Source of the DNA: Pseudomonadota bacterium
GTDB taxonomy: Bacteria > Pseudomonadota > Gammaproteobacteria > Steroidobacterales > Steroidobacteraceae
Direction of reading: 5' to 3'
Assembly: GCA_021851405.1 (NCBI GenBank)
Contig: JAJZDW010000001.1
Span: 124,001-188,000, forward strand
Length of the DNA stretch: 64,000 nucleotides
The position numbers were made by a program, and so were the translations under genes. Of this stretch, positions 39,567-47,870 are shown one piece after another. Numbering within the stretch: the first letter of the stretch is position 1; each line of letters opens with the position of its first letter. The notes below the pieces were generated by a model, which had not been told where the DNA came from, ran no database searches, and worked only from the letters and a program-made list of their open reading frames with translations.

Positions 39567-40457
39567 ATGCGCGTACCCGCCCCGATCGCTCCGCACCGCT
39601 TCGCTTCAGCTCCCGCCCGGCTGCTGCTGTGGGCCGCCGTCGGCCTCACGGCACTGGCGCCGGCGGCCTACGCCGCCACGCCTCCGGCGGTGCAGCGTGC
39701 ACTCGAGGCCGCCATCAATGGCCCGCAGCGCACGCCGGCATTCAAGAAGCGTGACCCGTATCGCCATCCGCTGAAGACTCTGGAGTTCTTCGGCATCCGT
39801 CCGGACATGCGCGTCATCGAGGTGCTGCCCGGTGGCGGTTGGTACACCGAAATCCTCGCACCGTTCCTGCATGCCCACGGCCAGCTGATCGAGGCCACCT
39901 CACCGGTGGCGGGCACGAGCGGCTGGGCCCACCGCTCGGCGCTCGCGTACGAGCACAAGCTCGCCGCCGACCCGGCGGTCTACGGTACCGTGCGGCTCGA
40001 ACCGTTCGAGCTGCCGGGCTACCTGCACCTCGGTGCGCCGGACTCGGCCGACATGGTGGTCACGTTCAACAACATGCATGACCTGATGTTCGAGAACGTG
40101 CATCACGAGGTGACGCCGATCTTCCTCGAGACCTTCCTGCGCAGCGCCTATCACGTGCTGAAGCCCGGTGGAGTGCTCGGCATCGTCGGGCATCGCTGTG
40201 CGCCCGGCACGCCGCTCGAGACCTGCTTTCCGATGGCACGCCTGCCACAGGCGTTCGTGATCCACGAGGCCGAGGCGGCCGGCTTCCATCTCGCCGCCAC
40301 GTCCGAGATCCTCGCCAACCCCAAGGACCCGCGCAACATCCCGGTGTTCTTCCTGCCGCCGACGCTGGCGGACCGCTCGGCGGCGGCGCGCCGGCGCTAC
40401 GCGGCGATCGGTTACGCCGATGACTACACGCTGAGATTCGTCAAGCCGGCCAACTGA
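39567..40457 (+). CDS. Exported methyltransferase-like protein (COG4798 type)
   Basis: The 296-residue product has a signal peptide (residues about 1-36, ending LAPAAYAA) followed by a class I methyltransferase-like fold: motif I region VIEVLPGGGWYTEILAPFL, then VVTFNNMHDLMFE and YHVLKPGGVLGIVGHRC. S-adenosylmethionine is not normally present in the periplasm, so the domain may bind another ligand or be non-catalytic. ATG 39567 follows CGGAGG. It ends at a strong hairpin shared with the converging MFS gene. Confidence 0.85.
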   Translation: MRVPAPIAPHRFASAPARLLLWAAVGLTALAPAAYAATPPAVQRALEAAINGPQRTPAFKKRDPYRHPLKTLEFFGIRPDMRVIEVLPGGGWYTEILAPFLHAHGQLIEATSPVAGTSGWAHRSALAYEHKLAADPAVYGTVRLEPFELPGYLHLGAPDSADMVVTFNNMHDLMFENVHHEVTPIFLETFLRSAYHVLKPGGVLGIVGHRCAPGTPLETCFPMARLPQAFVIHEAEAAGFHLAATSEILANPKDPRNIPVFFLPPTLADRSAAARRRYAAIGYADDYTLRFVKPAN

Positions 40458-40461
40458 GCGC

Positions 40462-40498
40462 CGCTGAGGGGGACGGCGCGCCGCCGTCCCCCTCAGCG
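40462..40498. terminator. Bidirectional terminator hairpin
   Basis: Two perfect 17-bp arms (40462-40478 and 40482-40498) enclose a 3-nt loop. It starts 4 bp after the methyltransferase-like gene stop, and its right arm includes the stop of the converging MFS gene. The inner arm contains GAGGGGGACGGCG. Confidence 0.8.
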
Positions 40499-41728
40499 CT
40501 CCTCGATCGCGCCGGTGAATGCGCGGCTCTTGGCCTCGCGACCGAGCAGCGTCACGGCGCTCAGCGCCACCGCCACGATGCCGATGGTCCAGGCGAGGAC
40601 GGTGCCCAGATCGTGCCCGTGGCGGGCGATGCTCGACTGCAGGGGCGCGAGCAGCGCCATCGCAAAATTGCCGAACTGATAGGCAAAAGCGGGCAGCACG
40701 GCGCGCACCCCGGGCGGGGACAATTCGTTCAGGTGCGCCGGCACGATGCCCCAGGCGCCCTGGACCATGAACTGCATCAGGAACGCCCCGAGCGCAACCA
40801 GCGGTACGGTCGGGGCGTACGCCCACAGCGGAATCGCCGGCAGCGCGAGCAGCGCCGCGCAGGCGATCGCCTTGCGCCGGCCGATGCGCTCGGAGAGCGC
40901 CCCGAAGAGTATCCCGCCCAACAACGCCCCGACATTCATCAGCATCAGCACGTCGTCGGCGCGCGCGCCACCGAGGCCGTAGCGCTGCAGCAGGAACGGC
41001 TTGTACAGATCCTGCGAGCCGTGCGAGAAGGCGTTGAACAGCGCCATCAGCCCGATCATGTACAGCAGCGCCGGTGCGTGGGCTGCGACGATGCGCATCA
41101 GTTCGCGCAGCGAGGCGCGGCGCCGGTGCCGGCCCTCGAGCCAGGCCGGGGATTCCGCGACGCCGTGGCGAATGTAGAGCACCAGCAGTGCCGGCAGCGC
41201 GCCGATGACGAACAGGCCGCGCCAGCCGACGGTGGCGAAGAACAGCCGCGAGACCAGCGCGGCGAGCAGGAAGCCGAGGACGTAGCCTTCCTGCAGCAGT
41301 CCGGAGAAGAACCCGCGGCCCTCTGCCGGCAGTGTCTCGAACGCGAGCGCCGCACCGACGCCCCACTCCCCGCCCATGGCCAGGCCGAATGCCGCACGCA
41401 GCACCAGCAGCACGGTGAGGTTCGGTGCGAACGCCGAGGCCAGTTCGATCAGGGCGTAGGAGAGCACGTTGGCGATCAGGATGGGCCGCCGGCCGTACTT
41501 CTCCGCGAGCACGCCGAACAGCAGCGCACCCACGGGGCGCATCGCCAGCGTGAGCGTGATGCCGAAGCTCACCGCGGTGAGACTGGCGTGGAAGTCCGCG
41601 CCGATCGCATGCAGTGCGACGATGAAGATGAAGAAATCGAACGCGTCGAGCGTCCAGCCGCCGAGTGCGGCGAAGTAGGCGTGCCGCTGCGCTCCGGTGA
41701 GCTCGGTGAATCTGCGGATCAGTCTCAT
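40493..41728 (-). CDS. MFS transporter, sialate/lactate (SHS)-like
   Basis: A proton-coupled carrier, probably for an organic acid. The 411-residue product has 12 predicted helices. It starts with GWTLDAFDFFIFIVALHAIG and has MFS motif A LFGVLAEKYGRRPIL, a second copy LFGALSERIGRRKAI and FGLAMGGEWGVGAAL. These resemble NanT/Jen1-type carriers. Substrate cannot be assigned. It lies 22 bp after the POT transporter gene and may be co-transcribed. Confidence 0.85.
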   Translation of the reverse strand: MRLIRRFTELTGAQRHAYFAALGGWTLDAFDFFIFIVALHAIGADFHASLTAVSFGITLTLAMRPVGALLFGVLAEKYGRRPILIANVLSYALIELASAFAPNLTVLLVLRAAFGLAMGGEWGVGAALAFETLPAEGRGFFSGLLQEGYVLGFLLAALVSRLFFATVGWRGLFVIGALPALLVLYIRHGVAESPAWLEGRHRRRASLRELMRIVAAHAPALLYMIGLMALFNAFSHGSQDLYKPFLLQRYGLGGARADDVLMLMNVGALLGGILFGALSERIGRRKAIACAALLALPAIPLWAYAPTVPLVALGAFLMQFMVQGAWGIVPAHLNELSPPGVRAVLPAFAYQFGNFAMALLAPLQSSIARHGHDLGTVLAWTIGIVAVALSAVTLLGREAKSRAFTGAIEER

Positions 41729-41750
41729 CCGTCGTGCCGCGCGGCGCCCG

Positions 41751-43247
41751 CTACTGAACGCCGCTCATCAGACGCTTCACTGCGGGCGTCGCGAGCAGCA
41801 TCGCCACGCCGCCGATCATGCCCCACCAGAACAGCTTCAGAAACAGCGCCGGCAGCGTCGTCAGGTGCGCGGCGTTGAAATCGCTGGAGAGCAGCCCGGC
41901 GAGAATGCTGCCGAGGGCGAGCGTCAGGAACCACAACCCCATGGTCTGACCGGCGAAGCGGCGCGGGGCGAGCTTGGTGGTCGAGGACAATCCGACCGGC
42001 GAGAGACACAGCTCCCCGCAGGCGTCGAGAAAGTACGTCGCGGTCAGCCACAGTGGGGAGACCTGCGCCCCGTGCAGCACGCGCAGCGCCGCAACGTACA
42101 TCACCCAGAAGCCCGCGCCGAGCAGCAGCAGCCCCCAGGCGAATTTCCCCGGCGAGGACAAGTCGCGGCCGCGCCGCCCGAGCCATACCCACAGCGCCGC
42201 GAACAGCGGGGCGAGGGCGATGACGAACACCGGGTCGATGATCTGCATGTCGCCGGCCGGCATCTTCCAGCCGAAGATGTAGCGGTCGGTGTACTGCTGG
42301 GCGAAGAGGTTGAACGAGGCGAACATCTGCATGTAGCCCATCCAGAACACGGTGGATGCGCCGAACAGCACCAGCATGGCGAACACGCGCCGGCGCTCCT
42401 GGCGCGAGAGGCCCGCCAAGAGCGCCATGTAGAGCAGGTACAGCGCCATCAGCACCGCCACCACCCACGAGAGCCCGGCCGAGAGCGCCACCGGATCGAA
42501 GCGGACCCAGCCGCCGAGGGTCACGCTGATCAGCACGACGATCAGCGCGACGAAGGCCGCGAGGGCGAACCAGGAGCGCCGCTGCGTGACCGCGGGCGCC
42601 GTACCGCTGTCCCCGAGATAGCGGCGCGTGGCGAGGAACTGCACGACGCCGAACAGCATGCCCACCGCCGGCAGAGCGAAACCGGCGTGCCAGCCGACAT
42701 CGCGCGCCACGATCGGCACCAGCAGCGGACCGAGGAGCGAACCGAGATTGATGCCCATGTAGAAGATCGAGAAGCCCGCGTCGCGGCGCGAGCCACCCTC
42801 CGGGTACAGCTCCCCGACCGTGGCGCTGACGTTGGGCTTGAGCAGCCCGACGCCCAGGACGTTGAAGACCAGACCGAGAAAAAAGGCTCGCCGGCTGCCG
42901 GCCGCGAGCAGCGCGTTGCCGATGGTGATGAGGATTCCGCCGCCGAGCACCGAGAGCTGTCCGCCGACCAGTCGGTCGGCGATCCAGCCGCCGAGCAGCG
43001 AGAGCAGGTAGGTGCCGCCGAAATACAGTCCGACAATGGCGCTGGCGTTGCGGTCGCTGAAGCCAAGGCCGCCGCGACCGCTCGCGGCGACCATGAACAG
43101 GATCAGGATGGACTGGATGCCGTAGTAGGTGAACCGCTCCCACATCTCGGTGAAGAACAGTGTCGCCAGACCGCGCGGGTGGCCGAACAGCGTCGGCCCG
43201 CCCGCCGCGCCGCTGGTGCGCGTGTCATTGTCAGCTGTGCTCATCAT
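41751..43247 (-). CDS. POT family proton-dependent oligopeptide transporter
   Basis: It imports di- and tripeptides with protons. The 498-residue product has the POT signature EMWERFTYYGIQSILILFM (ExxERFxYY), the second conserved region GGWIADRLVG, FSIFYMGINLGSLLGPLL and the late ACGELCLSPVGLS, with about 14 helices. Start ATG 43247 or 43244. It is 48 bp downstream of tatC in the same direction. Confidence 0.93.
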   Translation of the reverse strand: MMSTADNDTRTSGAAGGPTLFGHPRGLATLFFTEMWERFTYYGIQSILILFMVAASGRGGLGFSDRNASAIVGLYFGGTYLLSLLGGWIADRLVGGQLSVLGGGILITIGNALLAAGSRRAFFLGLVFNVLGVGLLKPNVSATVGELYPEGGSRRDAGFSIFYMGINLGSLLGPLLVPIVARDVGWHAGFALPAVGMLFGVVQFLATRRYLGDSGTAPAVTQRRSWFALAAFVALIVVLISVTLGGWVRFDPVALSAGLSWVVAVLMALYLLYMALLAGLSRQERRRVFAMLVLFGASTVFWMGYMQMFASFNLFAQQYTDRYIFGWKMPAGDMQIIDPVFVIALAPLFAALWVWLGRRGRDLSSPGKFAWGLLLLGAGFWVMYVAALRVLHGAQVSPLWLTATYFLDACGELCLSPVGLSSTTKLAPRRFAGQTMGLWFLTLALGSILAGLLSSDFNAAHLTTLPALFLKLFWWGMIGGVAMLLATPAVKRLMSGVQ

Positions 43248-43295
43248 CCCCCGCCTGGTGTTCTTGTGGTGCGCCTCATCGTGCGGTCGCGGCGC

Positions 43296-44066
43296 TTACG
43301 ACGGCGTGCTCGGTTCCTCCCCGGAGGCCGTGGGCGCCGGGCGCACCAGGATGTGCGCCATGATCACCCCGGCTTCGAACAGCAGGTACATCGGCACGGC
43401 CATGATGGACTGCGAGACGGCATCGGGTGGGGTGATGAACGCGGCGACGATGAACACTCCGAGCAGCACGTAGCCGCGGATCGCGCGCAGCTTCTGCACC
43501 GTGACCAGGTTCATCACCACCAGCAGCACCACCGCGACGGGTACTTCGAACGCGGCCCCGAACGCGAAGAACAACACCAGCACGAAATCCAGGTACTGCG
43601 AGATGTCGGTCATCATCGCGACGCCCTTCGGCGTGGTCGCGGCGAAGAAGTGGAAGATCGCCGGAAACACCGCGAAGTATGCGAACGTCATACCGGCATA
43701 GAACAGCACGATCGAGGAGACGAGCAGCGGCAGTGCGAAGCGCTTCTCGTGCCGGTACAGCCCCGGGGCGATGAACGCCCACACCTGGTACAGCACGTAG
43801 GGCATGGCGCCGAACAGTGCGACGAAGAAGGCGAGCTTGAACGGTGTGGTGAACGGCGCGGCCACCCCCGTGGCGATCAGGCTCGCGCCCTTCGGCAACA
43901 TTTTCAGCAGCGGGTCGGCAAGCCAGGTGAACAGCTGATTGGCGTACAGCGCGCACGGCACGAACAGGATGCCGATGGCGACCAGCGCACGGATCAACCG
44001 CTCGCGCAGCTCGAGCAGATGCGAGATCAGCGTGCCTTCGGCCAGGCTGTCAGGCTCTGGGCTCAT
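43296..44066 (-). CDS. tatC: Sec-independent translocase TatC
   Basis: TatC is the signal-peptide receptor and core of the twin-arginine translocase that exports folded proteins. The 256-residue product has six helices and conserved HLLELRERLIRAL at the start, YQVWAFIAPGLYRHEKRF and ITPPDAVSQ. ATG 44066 overlaps tatB by 17 bp. Upstream extension of the frame is a shadow of tatB. Confidence 0.97.
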   Translation of the reverse strand: MSPEPDSLAEGTLISHLLELRERLIRALVAIGILFVPCALYANQLFTWLADPLLKMLPKGASLIATGVAAPFTTPFKLAFFVALFGAMPYVLYQVWAFIAPGLYRHEKRFALPLLVSSIVLFYAGMTFAYFAVFPAIFHFFAATTPKGVAMMTDISQYLDFVLVLFFAFGAAFEVPVAVVLLVVMNLVTVQKLRAIRGYVLLGVFIVAAFITPPDAVSQSIMAVPMYLLFEAGVIMAHILVRPAPTASGEEPSTPS

Positions 44067-44409
44067 GGATCTGCGGGGCGTCGGGGGGCGGGTTCGCCGT
44101 CTCCGGCGGTTCGGCCGATTCGGCCGGCTCCACGGCGGCCGCGGGCGATGTGAAGTCCGGGTAGGCCGGCTCGGCGTGGGGCGCTGGCGCCGCCGGCGCG
44201 GCATGCTCGGTCTCGGCCGGCGCCGCGCGGCGCCGTTCCTCGAAATCCAGCTCCTCTTCCAGCTGATCCTGGAACTGCCTCGCCATGGCACGTGCCCGGC
44301 CGACCCAGCGGCCGACGCGGCGCACGACGCCGGGGAGCCTCTCCGGACCCAGCACGATCAGGGCCAGGACCAGAATGACGAGGATTTCGGAAAAGCCGAA
44401 GTCGAACAT
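44050..44409 (-). CDS. tatB: Sec-independent translocase TatB
   Basis: TatB forms the receptor complex with TatC. The 119-residue product starts MFDFGFSEILVILVLALIVLGPERLP, the TatB-type helix and hinge, followed by an amphipathic helix and a long acidic, proline/alanine-rich tail. It lies between tatA and tatC. Confidence 0.96.
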   Translation of the reverse strand: MFDFGFSEILVILVLALIVLGPERLPGVVRRVGRWVGRARAMARQFQDQLEEELDFEERRRAAPAETEHAAPAAPAPHAEPAYPDFTSPAAAVEPAESAEPPETANPPPDAPQIHEPRA

Positions 44410-44493
44410 GGCGTCTTAGCGCATGCCTCGGGCGCAGAGCGGGCGGGTGCCGGCTGCCGCCGGTCCGTCCGGACCCCTAATGCGCCGCGGGCC

Positions 44494-44751
44494 TCAGGTG
44501 TTGCGGCCGCCCTTAGAGGCCTGGGCGTTGCCCTTCAGCGATTCGGGGAATTCGGCGTCGGCCTCATCGGCGCGAATCTGCCGAGTCTCGGTGCCCGAGG
44601 CGGACCCTTCCTTGTCACCCTCGTTCATCGCCTTCTTGAAACCCCGCACCGCATGGCCGAGATCGTCGCCGATCGTACGCAGCTTCTTGCCGCCAAAGAT
44701 CAGGAGCACGACGACCAGGATGACCAGCAGGGTTTTGAAATCGAAATCCAT
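44494..44751 (-). CDS. tatA: Sec-independent translocase TatA
   Basis: TatA oligomers form the translocation pathway. The 85-residue product has the short membrane helix [21 protein letters not shown] and the amphipathic helix [17 protein letters not shown], then a charged tail. It is the first gene of tatABC. Its N-terminus, MDFDFKTLL, differs from the commoner MGIS/MGLS start. Confidence 0.95.
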   Translation of the reverse strand: MDFDFKTLLVILVVVLLIFGGKKLRTIGDDLGHAVRGFKKAMNEGDKEGSASGTETRQIRADEADAEFPESLKGNAQASKGGRNT

Positions 44752-44881
44752 ACGTTCTGGACTCCGCTTGCGCTAATAGACTAACGAAAAATTCAACGGC
44801 CCATCATAGGCCAATTGGCGTGCACGGGCCGAGAAAGTTTCTGCCTATCCGGATCCGTGTAAACCGCAATGCGCGCCCCGC

Positions 44882-45319
44882 TCAGCTCTCCAGCCAGAAC
44901 GTCACCGGGCCGTCGTTGACCAGCTCCACCTGCATGTCCGCTCCGAACGCCCCGCGGGCCACGGGCGTGTGCCGGGACTCGGCCTGGCGCAGCAGATGCG
45001 CGAACAGCTCGCGCGCCGGCGCCGGCGGCGCGGCCGTGCTGAAGCTCGCCCGGGTGCCCTGGTGCGTCTCGGCCGCCAGCGTGAACTGGGGCACCAGGAG
45101 CAGCCCACCGCCGTGCTCGCGCAGCGAGCGGTTCATGCGGCCCGCAGCATCCGGGAAGATCCGATAGCCGAGCAGACGCTCAAGCAGCCGGTCCGCCGCA
45201 GCCGGTTCGTCCCCGCGCCGGATCCCGATCAGCGCCAGGATCCCCGGACCGATCGCCCCGATGCTTTGGCCCGCGACGCGGACCTCGGCGCGGGTGACGC
45301 GCTGGATCAGCGCGATCAC
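44882..45319 (-). CDS. dtd: D-aminoacyl-tRNA deacylase
   Basis: Dtd hydrolyses D-amino acids (and glycine) from mischarged tRNAs. The 145-residue product has the typical length, start MIALIQRVTRAEVRVAGQ (from GTG 45319) and both active-site motifs, LLVPQFTLAAET (SQxTL-type) and the C-terminal VELVNDGPVTFWLES (xNxGPVT). It is divergent from the cytochrome gene. The GTG start has a weak ribosome-binding site but the frame upstream has no similarity. Confidence 0.95.
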   Translation of the reverse strand: MIALIQRVTRAEVRVAGQSIGAIGPGILALIGIRRGDEPAAADRLLERLLGYRIFPDAAGRMNRSLREHGGGLLLVPQFTLAAETHQGTRASFSTAAPPAPARELFAHLLRQAESRHTPVARGAFGADMQVELVNDGPVTFWLES

Positions 45320-45353
45320 GCCGTTTTCGCTCGGCTGGCGTCCGAGGTGGCCG

Positions 45354-45370
45354 CTCCGATAAGATCGGAG
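45354..45370 (+). repeat. Small inverted repeat before the cytochrome gene
   Basis: CTCCGAT and ATCGGAG (7 bp) flank AAG, 30 bp before the cytochrome ATG. It may be an operator between the divergent dtd and cytochrome genes. Confidence 0.4.
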
Positions 45371-45400
45371 ACTGCTTTGCGTACTGGGCCGGAGATCACC

Positions 45401-46066
45401 ATGTCGGAACTTTGGCTGGATTCGTACGTGCGTTGGGGTCGGCGGGTTGCCATGGCGGCGACCTTCGGGGTGTGCGCGCTGCTCGCGGCACCGGCGCCGG
45501 CCCAGCAGCCTCCCGTGGGCAACGCGCAGCAGGGCAAGATCATCGGGTACACCTGCCTCGGCTGTCACGGTATCGAAGGATACCGCAACGCCTACCCCGA
45601 CTACGCCGTGCCGCGGCTGCGGGGACAGTCGGTGACGTACCTGATCAGCGCCCTGCAGGAATACCGCAACGGACAGCGTGCCTATCCCACCATGCATCTG
45701 CAGGCGCTGTCGCTCTCGGCGCAGCAGATCGCCGACGTGGCGGCCTATCTCGGCGGGAAACCCGTGACGGCCAAGCCGGTTGCGGCCGCTGCGGTGCCTG
45801 CGGCGGCGGGCCTGTGCGCCTCGTGCCACGGCAGCAACGGCATCGGGATCGCTCCGATGTACCCGACGCTCGCCGGACAGCACGAGAGTTATCTGATCCG
45901 GGTCCTGCACGAGTACCAGAGCGGCTACCGCCAGAGCCCCATCATGGACGGTATCGCGCATTCCCTCACCAATGCGCAGATCCGCACCGTGGCGGCGTAC
46001 TTCAGTCACCTGAAGCCCGGGCTGCACACCGTGCCGCGGCCCTATACGCGCTGGTCCGGCCGCTGA
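45401..46066 (+). CDS. Diheme cytochrome c (c4 type)
   Basis: A periplasmic electron carrier. The 221-residue product has a signal peptide (to about residue 35, APAPAQQ) and two class I cytochrome domains with heme motifs CLGCH and CASCH. Candidate axial methionines are in YPTMHLQ and SPIMDGI. Cytochromes c4 donate electrons to terminal oxidases. ATG 45401 follows CGGAGA. A strong hairpin follows the gene. Confidence 0.93.
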   Translation: MSELWLDSYVRWGRRVAMAATFGVCALLAAPAPAQQPPVGNAQQGKIIGYTCLGCHGIEGYRNAYPDYAVPRLRGQSVTYLISALQEYRNGQRAYPTMHLQALSLSAQQIADVAAYLGGKPVTAKPVAAAAVPAAAGLCASCHGSNGIGIAPMYPTLAGQHESYLIRVLHEYQSGYRQSPIMDGIAHSLTNAQIRTVAAYFSHLKPGLHTVPRPYTRWSGR

Positions 46067-46089
46067 GGTCGATCGTCCTCTGAGACAAC

Positions 46090-46124
46090 GCGGTCCGGGA
46101 AGGGGTGAGCCCTTCCCGGACCGC
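46090..46124 (+). terminator. Terminator hairpin after the cytochrome gene
   Basis: Perfect 15-bp arms (GCGGTCCGGGAAGGG and its complement) with loop GTGAG, 23 bp after the stop. The following bases are A-rich rather than T-rich. A second small repeat, ACACCGG/CCGGTGT at 46128-46149, follows. Confidence 0.7.
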
Positions 46125-46263
46125 AATACACCGGCCGGGGAACCGGTGTCGGCTGGGCGCGCCCCGCGCCCTGGATCAGTTCACGGCGATGAACGCGGGC
46201 CGCCCGCGTCCTGCTCCTGCCGTGGCCGTTCGTCCCTGCTCCACTCGTCTCTCACCGCAGGTC

Positions 46264-46289
46264 CCGGGGCGGCCGGGTGGCCGCCCCGG
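46264..46289 (-). terminator. Terminator hairpin after the DegQ-like gene
   Basis: Arms CCGGGGCGGCC and GGCCGCCCCGG (11 bp) with a 4-nt loop, 7 bp beyond the stop of the leftward protease gene. Confidence 0.65.
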
Positions 46290-46296
46290 TATCGAA

Positions 46297-47751
46297 TCAC
46301 TGCACGCCGACCGGTACGAAGATCCGCGAGTCGCCGCGCTGGATCAGCAGCGCCACGTGACCCTTGGACTTGGCCACCGCGCCGGCCAGCTGGGCGGGCG
46401 TGGAGACCGGCGCACCGTTGGCCGAGAGGACGATGTCCCCCGGCTCGATGCCCGCATCCTCGGCCGGCCCGCTCACGCCCTGCACGATCACGCCGCCGTG
46501 CGTGTTGTCCTGTTGCTGCTCATCCGGCGTCAGCGCCCGCACGATCAGTCCGAGCCGTCCGCCCGGCCGGGCAGCGCTGCCGGCGGTCGCCACCAGGTTG
46601 TTGCCCATGGCCCCGAGGGTCGCGATGACGTGCTGCTCGGCGTGGTTGCGCCAGATCGTCAGGTTCACCTTGCTGCCCGGCATCAGGCTCGCGACGCGCA
46701 CCGGCAGATCGTTCGAGTTCTCGATCTTCTGTCCGTTGAGCGCGATGATCACATCGCCGGGCCGGATGCCGGCGGCCTGCGCGGGGCTGCCCGGGTTGAC
46801 GCTCGAGACCAGCGCGCCCTCCGGCTCAGGCAGGCCGAAGGAATCCGCCAGCCCCTGGTCGACCGGTTGGATGTAGATGCCGAGTTCGCCGCGGCGCACA
46901 TGCCCGGTGGCGATCAGCTGGTCGGCGACGTGCATCGCCACGTTGATCGGGATCGAGAACGACAGGCCCATGTAGCCGCCGGAACGGCTGTAGATCTGCG
47001 AGTTGATGCCGACCACCTGGCCCTGCATGTTGAACAGCGGGCCGCCGGAGTTGCCCGGGTTGATCGGCACGTCGGTCTGGATGAACGGCACGTAGTTCGA
47101 GTGCGGCAGCATGCGCCCCTTGGCGCTGACGATGCCGGCGGTGGCGCTGTTCTTCAGACCGAACGGCGCGCCGATGGCGAGCACCCACTGCCCGACTTCG
47201 AGCTTGTTCGAGTTCCCGACGTTCACCGTCGGCAGGTCATGGGCGGCGATCTTCACCACCGCCACGTCGGAGACCTTGTCGATGCCGATGACCTTGCCGG
47301 GGAACTGGCGCCGGTCGCGCAGTTGCACGGTGATCTTGCTCGCGCCCGCCACGACGTGCGCGTTGGTCAGAATCAGGCCGTTGGGGCGGATGATGAACCC
47401 GGAGCCCTCGCCCTCGATCGGCCCCTGCTGCGGCGCCTGGAACGGGAAGTTGTGGAAGAACGGCGCGAACGGACTGTTCGGGCCGAACGGCGCGCCCTGC
47501 GTGCTGGCGCTCGGGGACTTCTCAATGACGCGGATGCTCACCACGGCCGGGCCGTAGCGCTTGACTAGGGTCGAGAAGTCCGGCAGCACGACCGCGACAC
47601 CGCCCTGCGCGGCGCTCGAGGTCAGGCCCGCCGGCGGCGTCGTGGCCTGTGCGGCCCGCACACCGTAGAGGGCGGCCAGCGGGGCGGCTCCGATCAGTGC
47701 ACCGAGCGCGGCGGCGATCAGCGGATTTCGAATCACATTCCTCATGGTCAT
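46297..47751 (-). CDS. Periplasmic serine protease, DegP/DegQ (HtrA) family
   Basis: It degrades or refolds damaged envelope proteins. The 484-residue product has a signal peptide (about 1-36), a trypsin-like domain with triad H132 (LTNAHVV), D162 (VSDVAVV) and S235 (NPGNSGGPLF), and two PDZ domains (about 275-365 and 385-480), the full DegP/DegQ arrangement. The linker near residue 85-105 is rich in Pro and Phe. ATG 47751 follows GAGG; longer frames lack a signal peptide. Upstream lies a CTTAAG-N5-CTTAAG box. Confidence 0.94.
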   Translation of the reverse strand: MTMRNVIRNPLIAAALGALIGAAPLAALYGVRAAQATTPPAGLTSSAAQGGVAVVLPDFSTLVKRYGPAVVSIRVIEKSPSASTQGAPFGPNSPFAPFFHNFPFQAPQQGPIEGEGSGFIIRPNGLILTNAHVVAGASKITVQLRDRRQFPGKVIGIDKVSDVAVVKIAAHDLPTVNVGNSNKLEVGQWVLAIGAPFGLKNSATAGIVSAKGRMLPHSNYVPFIQTDVPINPGNSGGPLFNMQGQVVGINSQIYSRSGGYMGLSFSIPINVAMHVADQLIATGHVRRGELGIYIQPVDQGLADSFGLPEPEGALVSSVNPGSPAQAAGIRPGDVIIALNGQKIENSNDLPVRVASLMPGSKVNLTIWRNHAEQHVIATLGAMGNNLVATAGSAARPGGRLGLIVRALTPDEQQQDNTHGGVIVQGVSGPAEDAGIEPGDIVLSANGAPVSTPAQLAGAVAKSKGHVALLIQRGDSRIFVPVGVQ

Positions 47752-47788
47752 AACAGCCTCTGCACATCCGATGGTCTGGACAGGAACG

Positions 47789-47816
47789 AATCTAGAGTGT
47801 GACGATACGCGCGCAA
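47789..47816 (-). promoter_or_regulatory. Candidate promoter of the DegQ-like gene
   Basis: On the minus strand TTGCGC (47816-47811), 16 bp, TAGATT (47794-47789). The regulator box ends one base upstream of the -35, as expected for activation by an OmpR-family regulator. Confidence 0.45.
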
Positions 47817-47817
47817 C

Positions 47818-47834
47818 CTTAAGCAACCCTTAAG
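47818..47834. promoter_or_regulatory. PmrA/QseB-type box before the DegQ-like gene
   Basis: CTTAAG-CAACC-CTTAAG fits exactly the CTTAAG-N5-CTTAAG direct repeat known for PmrA (BasR) and bound by its relative QseB. CTTAAG is rare in DNA this rich in GC. A regulator of that family is encoded at 52112-52771. Confidence 0.7.
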
Positions 47835-47870
47835 ACCGGGCCGTCTGCGCGGTGCGTCGCCGTTATCCGC

